From: Bacteroidota bacterium
GTDB lineage: Bacteria; Bacteroidota; Ignavibacteria; UBA10030
Assembly: GCA_021813905.1 (NCBI GenBank)
Contig: JAKAJH010000007.1
Coordinates: 1 to 64,000 of the forward strand
DNA: 64,000 nucleotides
Reading direction: 5' to 3'
In this document: in pieces, positions 29,224 through 38,185 of the stretch
Layout of the letters: the number at the start of each line of letters is the position of its first letter
Numbering within the stretch: position 1 is the first letter of the stretch
Notes under the pieces: generated by a model
What the model was told of the DNA's origin: nothing
Databases searched by the model: none
What the model saw: the letters and a program-made list of their open reading frames with translations, nothing else
Program-made: the position numbers and the translations under genes

Positions 29224-29311
29224 TGCAACCGCTGCATCGCCGTCCGGGTTCCGACGCACGCGTGCGCACCAACGGGCTCGGATGGCGGGCGGGAAGGAGA
29301 TACGGCGTTCC

Positions 29312-31363
29312 ATGCATCCGGAGACCGCTCAATCGGTGCGGCATCGGGGCCGGCAGGCGGTCGCGGGAATCCGCATTTGCATCCCGCTGTTGACCCTCAT
29401 TGCTGTCGCCTCTCTTGCGGCTCAAACCGTTCTCGTCGATCAGATCGGCTACCGTCCGAACGGGTCGAAGATCGTCCGTTCGACCACGGCGGCGGACAGC
29501 TTCGAGGTGATCGACAATTCCAGCGGATCACCATGCTTTGCGGGTGCGCTGATTCCCGGCGTCGCCAACGATCCGGCGACCGGACTCACGCTGTGGAGCG
29601 GCGATTTCAGCGGCGTGACGGCTCCCGGAACGTACACCATCCGACTCAGGACCGGGGCGCTCTCCCCGGCATTTCGCATTGCGGACACCGTCTTCCGGCC
29701 GCTTGCGCGCGCGGCGCTCAAGGCGTTCTACCTGCAGCGGTGCGGCATGACACTCTCGATGGCGAATGCCGGTTTCTTCATGCACCAGGCCTGCCATCTC
29801 TCCGATGCTGCGTTCCATCCAACCGCGGAATCGTCCGGCGTTGTGATCGCGACCGGCGGCTGGCACGATGCGGGCGACTTCGGCAAGTACGTGGTCAACG
29901 CCGGCGTGACGGTCGGGACGCTGCTGCTGGCGTACGAGATGTTCCCGCAGTTCTTTGCCGGAGACGATGTCGGCATCCCGGAGAGCGGGAACGGCGTACC
30001 GGATCTCCTCGACGAAACCCGGTACGAGCTTGCGTGGATTCTCCGTATGCAGTCGTCCGGCGGTGGATTCTTCACGAAGCTGACCCATCTGCAGTTCGAA
30101 GGATTCGTCATGCCGGACGCGGATACCGGCACGCGATACATCTACCAGATCTCATCCACCGCGACGGGGGATGCGGTGGCAATGCTCGCGCGTGCAGCGC
30201 GGATCTACCGGGCGTTCGACACGACGTTTGCCGCGACCTGCCTCTCGGCGGCCCGCAAAGGGTGGACGTATCTTCAGGCGCACCCGTCGATCGTTCCGGA
30301 CGGCGGCTTCCGCAATCCGACGGATACCGGAACGGGCGAGTATGGCGACGGGGATGACCGGGATGAGCGGCTCTGGGCGGCGTCGGAGCTTTACGCGACG
30401 ACCGGGGAGAACGCATACCGGGATTACTACTATCTGCATTTCTCCGACCGCGGCCTTTTTGAAGCGGCACCGTCCTGGCCGAATGTCACCGCGCTGGCGC
30501 ATGCGACGTATCTGACCGCGCCGATCGGCGGTCAGGATCCGGCGATCGCCCAGTCGCTGCGGAACTCCCTGCAGGCGTTCTGCCAGGAGCAGGTGGCACG
30601 GCATGCCGCCAGCGGACTCGGCGTCACGCTGGTGCCGGGAGAGTTCGTCTGGGGGAGCAATTCCTGCGCCCTGAACAATGCGGTGATCCTCATTCTCGGC
30701 GGGGAAGTGTTCGGAACGAGCGCCTACCGGCGGGTGGCGGCCGACCAGCTGCATTACGTCCTCGGCGTGAATCTGTTCGGCGGATCCTACGTCACGGGGA
30801 CGGGCACGCGGAACCCGCGCTATCCGCATCATCGGCCGTCGGCATGCGATCGCGTCGCTGATCCGGTGCCGGGTCTCCTTGTGGGTGGTCCGAACCAGTA
30901 TCTGAACGATCCGGTACTCGCGGCGAAATTCACGCCGCAGACACCCCCTGCCGCCTGCTACGCTGACGACCAGGGAAGCTACGCGTCGAATGAAGTGGCC
31001 ATCAACTGGAATGCGCCGCTCGTCTTCGTTGCCGGGTATCTGGCCGCAACATCGCAGTCGCTTTCGGTCGGAGACGATGGCGGCCGTCTTCCGGAGGCAC
31101 CGGCGCTGGATCAGAATTACCCCAATCCGTTCAATCCGGCGACGCATATCCGTTTTCGGATGCGAGAGTCCGGTCCCGTGCGCGTGGAAGTGATGGACCT
31201 GCTCGGACGCACTGTCGCGACGCTGGTGGATGGATACCGGAGACCGGGTGAGTATGATGTGGTGTTCGACGCGCGCACAGTCGGTGCAAGCAGCGGCGTC
31301 TATTTCTACCGGCTGACCACCGGAGAGATGAGTGAATCGCGCCGGCTGGTTCTCGTGCGATAG
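29312..31363 (+). CDS. GH9 family endoglucanase with T9SS-type sorting domain
   Basis: 'VLVDQIGYRPNGSKIV', 'GGWHDAGDFGKYVVNAGVTVGTLLLAYE', 'PHHRPSACD'; tail 'LDQNYPNPFNPATHIRFRM'. Confidence 0.92.
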   Translation: MHPETAQSVRHRGRQAVAGIRICIPLLTLIAVASLAAQTVLVDQIGYRPNGSKIVRSTTAADSFEVIDNSSGSPCFAGALIPGVANDPATGLTLWSGDFSGVTAPGTYTIRLRTGALSPAFRIADTVFRPLARAALKAFYLQRCGMTLSMANAGFFMHQACHLSDAAFHPTAESSGVVIATGGWHDAGDFGKYVVNAGVTVGTLLLAYEMFPQFFAGDDVGIPESGNGVPDLLDETRYELAWILRMQSSGGGFFTKLTHLQFEGFVMPDADTGTRYIYQISSTATGDAVAMLARAARIYRAFDTTFAATCLSAARKGWTYLQAHPSIVPDGGFRNPTDTGTGEYGDGDDRDERLWAASELYATTGENAYRDYYYLHFSDRGLFEAAPSWPNVTALAHATYLTAPIGGQDPAIAQSLRNSLQAFCQEQVARHAASGLGVTLVPGEFVWGSNSCALNNAVILILGGEVFGTSAYRRVAADQLHYVLGVNLFGGSYVTGTGTRNPRYPHHRPSACDRVADPVPGLLVGGPNQYLNDPVLAAKFTPQTPPAACYADDQGSYASNEVAINWNAPLVFVAGYLAATSQSLSVGDDGGRLPEAPALDQNYPNPFNPATHIRFRMRESGPVRVEVMDLLGRTVATLVDGYRRPGEYDVVFDARTVGASSGVYFYRLTTGEMSESRRLVLVR

Positions 31364-31405
31364 GAAGGAAACACGCGGTGCGAACGTCTGGAGAGAGAAA
31401 GAATA

Positions 31406-32413
31406 ATGGCACGGATTGAAGTCACGCTCGGCGTCGACCTCGGCGGGACCACCACGAGCATCGGTTTTGTCGACCGGAGAGGTCGCGTGATGGCAGAGAC
31501 GACGCTCCCGACATCGCCGCATCAGCCGGCTGCGAAGTTCTTCGAGCGGCTGTACATCGCCGCAGCGGCGCTGCTGAAGTCTACCCCGGGCATCGAACTG
31601 ATCGGGATCGGGATCGGTGCGCCGAACGCTAACTACTTCCGCGGCACCATCGAGGCGCCTCCCAATCTCAGCTGGGATCATGTGGACGTCATTCAGGAGG
31701 TGGGCCGCTTCACCGAGGTGCCGGTCTCCGTGACGAATGACGCGAACGCCGCCGCGCTCGGTGAAATGCTCTTCGGGGCGGCGCAGGGAATGCGGGATTT
31801 CATCGTCATCACCCTCGGCACAGGGTTGGGAAGCGGTATCGTGGTCAATGGATCGCTCGTGTACGGCGCGGAAGGATTCGCCGGAGAACTGGGACATACG
31901 ATCGTGGAGCCGGACGGACGGGAATGCGGCTGCGGCCGGAGAGGATGCCTCGAGACATACGCCTCTGCGAACGGGATCCGCCGCACCGTGCACCAGCTGA
32001 TCTGTGACACGCTGTTGCCCAGCGAGCTGCGCCGCTTGCCGTACGAGTCCCTCACCTCGCGCATTATCTACGAAGCGGCAAGCCGGGGCGACCGGATCGC
32101 CCTCCGGGCGTTCGAAGACGTCGGTCGCATCCTCGGGATCAAGCTTGCCGATGCGGTGGCCCACACGCAGCCGGAAGCGATTATCCTGTTCGGCGGGCTC
32201 GCAGCGGCCGGCGATCTGATCCTCATCCCGACACGCCGGTCCATGGAAGAACACCTGCTGGGCGTGTTCCGGAACAAGGTCAAGCTCCTGCCGTCCGGTC
32301 TGCCGGATGGGAACACCGCCGTTCTCGGCGCGGCCGCGCTCATCTGGAACGATATTGAGCGGCGCAATTCCGAAGGTGTGCAGGTGCACGCGAGTGCGGG
32401 CGGACGCCGGTGA
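31406..32413 (+). CDS. ROK family sugar kinase
   Basis: 'LGVDLGGTTTSIGFVD', 'ITLGTGLGSGIVVNGSLVYGAEGFAGELGHTIVEPDGRECGCGRRGCLETYAS'. Confidence 0.93.
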   Translation: MARIEVTLGVDLGGTTTSIGFVDRRGRVMAETTLPTSPHQPAAKFFERLYIAAAALLKSTPGIELIGIGIGAPNANYFRGTIEAPPNLSWDHVDVIQEVGRFTEVPVSVTNDANAAALGEMLFGAAQGMRDFIVITLGTGLGSGIVVNGSLVYGAEGFAGELGHTIVEPDGRECGCGRRGCLETYASANGIRRTVHQLICDTLLPSELRRLPYESLTSRIIYEAASRGDRIALRAFEDVGRILGIKLADAVAHTQPEAIILFGGLAAAGDLILIPTRRSMEEHLLGVFRNKVKLLPSGLPDGNTAVLGAAALIWNDIERRNSEGVQVHASAGGRR

Positions 32414-32453
32414 CGAGAGCGGTCTCTGAGATGTTTTCACCGTATCTTGTTCG

Positions 32454-34379
32454 GTGAGCCGTGAAGGGACGGACGAAACTGTGAACAGACAAGTGCGAAC
32501 GGCTGTGAGACGAACTGCCCATGCCCGGAGAACAGCGCGGAATTGCTCTCGCGCGATCATCGGATTCCTGCTGACCTCTGCAACGTTGCTGTACGGGCAG
32601 ATGCCGCGCTCATTGCCGCAGGATACGGTCGCCACCGTGGGCACGGCGGTGATCACGGCCGCCGATCTCCTGCGACGCATGGAACTGATGCCGTATCCGG
32701 ATCTTGCGCACGGGGGCGATCCGGAAGAGGTGAAACGCCGTTCGCTGTATGCCATGCTCGCCGAGCGAGTGCTTGCCAATGAGGCGAAGCGCGAGCGGCT
32801 GCCGGAAGATGCCACCACGCAGCGCATGCGGCACGAACTGGAGAACCTCTTCGTCCGCGACGAGCTGTTCAAGAGGGAAATCGAGCAAAAGGCGATTCCC
32901 GCCGAAAGCGATGTGTATCAGGCGGTCCGCCGGTTCGAACAGGAACTGACGGTGGAGTGCTTCCTCACCCGGACGGGAGACGATGCGACGGCCCTGGTAC
33001 GTGCATTGCGCAAGCGGACGCCGCCTGCACGACGCGATTCGATCATCGGATCGCTGGCGACCGAGCGCGATACGATCCTCATTCATTTCGATGGTCCCGA
33101 CTCCGCCTTTGAACGCGCCGCATACGGGATCGGTGCGTCGGGTGTCTCCGCGCCGGTACACTCCGAACAACTCGGCTGGGCCGTGCTGGTGCTGTTGGAC
33201 GTGCGCCCCTCTTCGATGGCTCAAAAGATGAATGTGGTCGAACGCCGGGACCATGTGGTGCAGATTCTCAAGCGGCGGATCGAGATGCAGATGCAGGATG
33301 CCTACGCGCGACAAGTGCTTGCCACGCGGACGGCGCGGGGGGACACCGCGGTGTTCAACCTCTTCGCGGATTCATTGATTGCCCTGTGGCGGACGGATCC
33401 GGAGCATTTCCATCGGGACGGCGGCTATGTCGTCACCGCGGACATGGCCGATCTTCTGCTTGAGGAGCTTGCCGATCAGCTGGATCGCCCGCTTGTGCGT
33501 ATCGACGATGGCGACGTGACTCTCGGACAGTTTCTGGAAATGATGCGCTACGAAAACTTCGTCTGTTCAGCGTACGAAGGATGGCAGGCGAAGCTGGAGT
33601 TGAATGAAGAGGTGCGCCATGTGGTGGGGCGCGAGCTCCTGGCACGGGAAGGGCGACGCCAGAATCTGCAGTTCTCGACGGCGGTGCAGAACGAGTTGAG
33701 CGAATGGACCGACTACTGGGCGGCACGGCAACTTCTCTATCGCGTCCGTGACTCCGTGCGCGTGACGGACGATGAAATCGTCTCCCACCTTGTCCGGAAT
33801 TCGGCCTCGTTCGGCGGATCGTATGAGGTCAACGTGCGCGAGATCCTGTGCAAGGATCTTGCGACAGCCTCCGTGGTACTGTCCGCGCTGAACAGTGGAA
33901 AGACACCGGCGGAACTGGCTCCGCAGTATTCTCTTCGAGCGGAATGGGCGTCCCGCGGCGGAGAGTCGGGCTACTTCCCGGTGCGTGAGCACCCGGAACT
34001 GGGCTTCCGTGCGCTCATGGCTCCGCCGGGTGTGCTTCAGGGACCGTTCAAGCTGGACGGCGGATACTCGATCTTCACCGTGCTCGGCACGCGCCGGACG
34101 AAGAGCGCACTCACCGATTTTGCCACGCTCCGCCGGAACGTGGAACAGCGGCTTCTGGAGGAACGAAAGCGCGATGCGCTGAATCGGTTCATTGCCGCAT
34201 GCGCCCGGGAGCAGCAGGTCTCGGTCGATGACGCGGCGCTCCGGAAGATTCATCCGACGATGATCCCGATGTTCACCCGCCGTTACATGGGCTTCGGCGG
34301 GATCATGTCCGGCGCACCCATCCTCATGCACCAATGGGATTGGTACCAGGACTTCCAGAAAGCCAATCCTCTTCCCTAA
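32454..34379 (+). CDS. SurA/PpiC-like peptidyl-prolyl isomerase
   Basis: Signal segment, SurA-like helical N-domain, parvulin-like 'VREILCKDLATASVVLSALNSGKTPAELAPQYSLRAEWASRGGESGYFPVRE'. Confidence 0.75.
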   Translation: MSREGTDETVNRQVRTAVRRTAHARRTARNCSRAIIGFLLTSATLLYGQMPRSLPQDTVATVGTAVITAADLLRRMELMPYPDLAHGGDPEEVKRRSLYAMLAERVLANEAKRERLPEDATTQRMRHELENLFVRDELFKREIEQKAIPAESDVYQAVRRFEQELTVECFLTRTGDDATALVRALRKRTPPARRDSIIGSLATERDTILIHFDGPDSAFERAAYGIGASGVSAPVHSEQLGWAVLVLLDVRPSSMAQKMNVVERRDHVVQILKRRIEMQMQDAYARQVLATRTARGDTAVFNLFADSLIALWRTDPEHFHRDGGYVVTADMADLLLEELADQLDRPLVRIDDGDVTLGQFLEMMRYENFVCSAYEGWQAKLELNEEVRHVVGRELLAREGRRQNLQFSTAVQNELSEWTDYWAARQLLYRVRDSVRVTDDEIVSHLVRNSASFGGSYEVNVREILCKDLATASVVLSALNSGKTPAELAPQYSLRAEWASRGGESGYFPVREHPELGFRALMAPPGVLQGPFKLDGGYSIFTVLGTRRTKSALTDFATLRRNVEQRLLEERKRDALNRFIAACAREQQVSVDDAALRKIHPTMIPMFTRRYMGFGGIMSGAPILMHQWDWYQDFQKANPLP

Positions 34380-34391
34380 CGGACCTTCTTT

Positions 34392-36893
34392 ATGAACCGC
34401 TCGATCGTTGCTGCGACGTGTGCGCTGTCCCTCCTCCTTCCCGTTCTGATGCCGGCGCAGGAAGCGGTGTACAAGGATTCGTCGGCACCCCTCGATGCGC
34501 GGGTAACGGACCTTCTGCCCCGTCTCACGCTGGAAGAGAAGATCGACCTGCTTGGCGGCACAGGCTTCGCGACGAAGCCGATCCCGCGGCTGGGCATTCC
34601 GGAGCTGCGGATGACGGACGGGCCGCTCGGTGTCCGGTGGGGCCGGTCCACGGCCTTCCCGGCAGGCATCTGCATGGCCTCGACGTGGGATACGACGCTG
34701 GTGAATTCGATCGGCGCGGCGATCGGCCGCGAGGTCAAGGGGCATGATCGCCACGTCATCCTCGGTCCGTGCGTGAACATCGCGCGGATTCCGCAGGGAG
34801 GAAGGAATTTCGAAAGCTACGGAGAGGATCCGTACCTGGCCGCCCGGATGGCCGTCTCATACATTCGCGGCGTTCAGAGCGAAGGCGTCGCCGCCACGGT
34901 GAAGCATTTCGCCTGCAACAATCAGGAATATGAGCGCATGTTCGTGGATGTCCATGTTGGCGAACGCGCGCTTCAGGAGATCTATCTCCCCGCGTTCAAG
35001 GCCGCGGTTCAGGAGGCGAACGTTCTGTGCGTGATGAATGCCTACAATAAAGTGAACGGCCATTTCGCCAGCGAGAACGATGACCTGCTCATCCACCGGC
35101 TGAAGCACGATTGGGGATTCCCGGGGCTCGTCATGTCAGATTGGGGCGCGGTGCACAGCACGATCCCGACGGCGAACGGCGGCATGGACCTCGAGATGCC
35201 GTTCGGGAAATATCTGAAGGCGAAGACGCTTCTGCCGGCCGTTCAGTCCGGAACCGTGAGTGAAGAGACGATCGATGCGAAGGTCCGGCGGATCCTCCGC
35301 ACGGAATTCGCCCTTGGTCTCTTTGAGCATCCCTCCCTGAAGGATGAGCGTCTCATTGGTACTCCGGAGAATCGCGAGGCCGCCTATCGTGCGGCGCTGG
35401 AAGGCGCGGTTCTGCTGAAGAACGCCGACGGTGCGCTTCCGCTCACCATAAATCGTCTGCATTCCATCGCGGTGATCGGTCCGGATGCCGCTGTCTGCCG
35501 GACAGGCGGAGGCGGAAGCTCGATGGTCGATCCGATCAGCGCCCCCAGCCCGCTGGAAATTCTCAAAGAGCGTTTTGGGAAGATGCTCACGATCACCTAT
35601 GCTGCCGGAATTCATCTGGACGGCGAAGCGGTGCCGATCGGTTCCGACTATCTTCTGACTCCGGACGGCAGGCACGGACTGAAGGGAGAGTACTTCAGCA
35701 ACATGGATTTGCAGGGGGCGCCGGCGTTCGTGCGGACCGATCCGCAGGTGAATTTCGATTTCAATACGGAGAGTCCGAAGGAGGGCTTTCCACAGTTCAA
35801 TTATTCGGTGCGATGGACCGGAACGCTTCGTCCGGAAAAGTCGGGGAAGTACGTCATCGACCTCAGCGCGGACGACGGCATGCGGCTCTGGGTGGACGAC
35901 CGGCAGGTGATCGATGACTGGAGTGATCACGCGGTGGAATCCCGCGAGGCCACGCTGGACCTCGAAAGCGGGAAGTCATATCAGATCCGGATCGAATACT
36001 ATCAGCGGGGCGGCGGAGCGGCGATCCGGTTCGGCTGGACGCTGCCGGGCCCTGACCCGATGGCGGCGGCGATCGAAGCGGCAAAGAACTCTGATATGGT
36101 GTTGCTCTTCGTCGGGACATCCGGCGCGTATGAATCGGAAGGATTCGACCGCGAGGATCTTACGCTGCCGAAGAATCAGGACGCGCTCATCCGGGACATC
36201 GCCCGCATCAACAAGAACACCATCGTCGTGCTGACGTGCGGTTCTCCGGTGCTCATGGACGGATGGATCGGCGACGTGAAAGCGGTTCTGCTGACATGGT
36301 TCGGCGGACAGGAAATGGGCAGGGCCATCGCTGACCTCCTGACCGGAGTTGCGGCGCCGTCCGGGAAGCTTCCGGTCACCTTCCCGCATCGGTGGGAAGA
36401 CTGCTCGGCCTACGGATCATACCACACGCGCGACAGTGTGACCGAGTACACGGATGGAAACCTCGTCGGGTATCGGTTCGCGGATGCGAAGCACATCGAG
36501 CCACTCTTTCCGTTCGGGTATGGACTTTCGTACACGAACTTCGAGTATGACGATGTGAAAGTGGAATGTGCCGGAAGTGTGGCAGATCCAGTTGCGACGG
36601 TGTCGTTCCGCGTTCGGAACACCGGTGCCGTCCGGGGCGCCGAAGTAGCGCAAGTCTATGTGCATCAAGTGAATGCGGCGGATGGCCGTCCCGTGAAGGA
36701 GCTCAAGGCGTTCCGACGGATCGATCTCGCTCCCGGTGAGCCGACTGTGGTATCTGTCACGCTCGGTCGTGATGCGTTTGCGACATTTGATGTGGCGTCG
36801 GGCACCTGGGTGGTGCCGGCGGGAGCGTACGAGATTCAGATCGGCAGCTCGTCGCGCGACATCCGGCTGACAGCACCGGTCACACTGAAGTGA
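34392..36893 (+). CDS. GH3 family glycoside hydrolase with PA14 domain
   Basis: 'LTLEEKIDLLGGTGFATKPIPRLGIPELRMTDGPLGVRWG', 'MSDWGAVHST', PA14 'LKGEYFSNMDLQGAPAFVRTDPQVNFDF...GKYVIDLSADDGMRLWVDDRQVID'. Confidence 0.93.
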   Translation: MNRSIVAATCALSLLLPVLMPAQEAVYKDSSAPLDARVTDLLPRLTLEEKIDLLGGTGFATKPIPRLGIPELRMTDGPLGVRWGRSTAFPAGICMASTWDTTLVNSIGAAIGREVKGHDRHVILGPCVNIARIPQGGRNFESYGEDPYLAARMAVSYIRGVQSEGVAATVKHFACNNQEYERMFVDVHVGERALQEIYLPAFKAAVQEANVLCVMNAYNKVNGHFASENDDLLIHRLKHDWGFPGLVMSDWGAVHSTIPTANGGMDLEMPFGKYLKAKTLLPAVQSGTVSEETIDAKVRRILRTEFALGLFEHPSLKDERLIGTPENREAAYRAALEGAVLLKNADGALPLTINRLHSIAVIGPDAAVCRTGGGGSSMVDPISAPSPLEILKERFGKMLTITYAAGIHLDGEAVPIGSDYLLTPDGRHGLKGEYFSNMDLQGAPAFVRTDPQVNFDFNTESPKEGFPQFNYSVRWTGTLRPEKSGKYVIDLSADDGMRLWVDDRQVIDDWSDHAVESREATLDLESGKSYQIRIEYYQRGGGAAIRFGWTLPGPDPMAAAIEAAKNSDMVLLFVGTSGAYESEGFDREDLTLPKNQDALIRDIARINKNTIVVLTCGSPVLMDGWIGDVKAVLLTWFGGQEMGRAIADLLTGVAAPSGKLPVTFPHRWEDCSAYGSYHTRDSVTEYTDGNLVGYRFADAKHIEPLFPFGYGLSYTNFEYDDVKVECAGSVADPVATVSFRVRNTGAVRGAEVAQVYVHQVNAADGRPVKELKAFRRIDLAPGEPTVVSVTLGRDAFATFDVASGTWVVPAGAYEIQIGSSSRDIRLTAPVTLK

Positions 36894-38140
36894 TGAAAAG
36901 AAACACAACAATGGCTGCAAAGATCGGCGTCGGCGTGACGCTTCTGGTGATGGCGCTCGCCGGCACTGCCCCGGGACAGACCGGCGGTTTCGTGTCGGTA
37001 CGCGGACCGGAAATCGTTGCGCCGGACGGAACGCCTCTGCTGCTCCGTGGCATCAATCTCGGCAACTGGCTCGTGCCGGAAGGGTACATGTTCAAGTTCG
37101 AGTCCGCCACGTCGCCGCGCATGATCAACGACGTCATCGCGGAGCTGATCGGCGAGGATGCGGCAGAAGATTTCTGGAATGAGTATCGCGATGCGTACAT
37201 CACCCGCGACGACATCCGGTACATCCGGGAGCTGGGACTGAATTCCGTCCGGATCCCGTTCCATTGGAAGCTGTTCTCGGTGCGCGATTCGGACGGGGTG
37301 CTGGAAGGACCCGGCGTCCGTCTGATGGACCGCGTCATCCGCTGGTGCCGCGACGAACATCTGTGGGCGATCCTGGACATGCACTGCGCTCCGGGCGGTC
37401 AGACCGGCGACAATATCGACGACAGCCGTGGATATCCGTTCCTGTTCGAGAGTCCCCGCAGCCAGGAACGCGTGACGAAGCTCTGGACCGCCATCGCGGC
37501 GCGATACCGGAATGAGCCGACCGTGATCGGATACGATTTGCTCAACGAACCGATCGCGACCTATTTCGACTCGACGGCGTTGAATCCGCTGCTCGAGCCC
37601 GTGTACCGCCGTATCACAGCGGGCATCCGTTCGGTCGACACGAACCACCTCGTGTTTCTCGGCGGCGCGCAATGGGACGGGAATTTCCGGGTGTTCGGTC
37701 CGCCGTTCGATTCGAAGCTGGTCTACACGTTCCATCGGTACTGGTGCGATACCACGCAGGCGATGATCCGGGAGTTCGTCGATTTCCGGACGCGCTACAA
37801 CGTACCGCTGTGGATGGGGGAATCGGGTGAGAACACGGATGCGTGGATCGATGCGTGGCGCCGGCTGCAGGAGCGGAATGACATCGGCTGGTGCTTCTGG
37901 CCGTACAAGAAGATGGACGCGTCGCGAAACCTCGTGACCTTTCCCCGCCCGGAAGGTTGGGATGTGCTTGTGAAGTATGCGAACAGCAACCGCTCGAGCT
38001 ATGCCGGCATTCGTTCCGCACGGCCCGATGCGACGGTAGTGCGCGAGGCGCTACGGCAGTTCCTGCAGCTGTGCCGGTTCTCTTCCTGCCGGCTGAACCC
38101 GGGGTATGCCCGCAGTCTCGGGCTGAGCGTTCCCCGCTGA
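36893..38140 (+). CDS. GH5 family glycoside hydrolase (no sorting tail)
   Basis: 'LLLRGINLGNWLVPEGYMF', 'GYDLLNEPIA', 'VPLWMGESGEN'; overlaps stop of upstream GH3 gene. Confidence 0.88.
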   Translation: MKRNTTMAAKIGVGVTLLVMALAGTAPGQTGGFVSVRGPEIVAPDGTPLLLRGINLGNWLVPEGYMFKFESATSPRMINDVIAELIGEDAAEDFWNEYRDAYITRDDIRYIRELGLNSVRIPFHWKLFSVRDSDGVLEGPGVRLMDRVIRWCRDEHLWAILDMHCAPGGQTGDNIDDSRGYPFLFESPRSQERVTKLWTAIAARYRNEPTVIGYDLLNEPIATYFDSTALNPLLEPVYRRITAGIRSVDTNHLVFLGGAQWDGNFRVFGPPFDSKLVYTFHRYWCDTTQAMIREFVDFRTRYNVPLWMGESGENTDAWIDAWRRLQERNDIGWCFWPYKKMDASRNLVTFPRPEGWDVLVKYANSNRSSYAGIRSARPDATVVREALRQFLQLCRFSSCRLNPGYARSLGLSVPR

Positions 38141-38185
38141 TCCGCCGCAGGCGCGGGTCATTCTCCAGAAACCAAAAGGTCGAAG

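Noticed and set aside
30152-32872. 906-aa minus-strand ORF antisense to GH9, ROK and PPIase genes
   Set aside because: Low-complexity R/A/H-rich translation, spans three well-supported plus-strand genes; a by-product of high GC codon bias.
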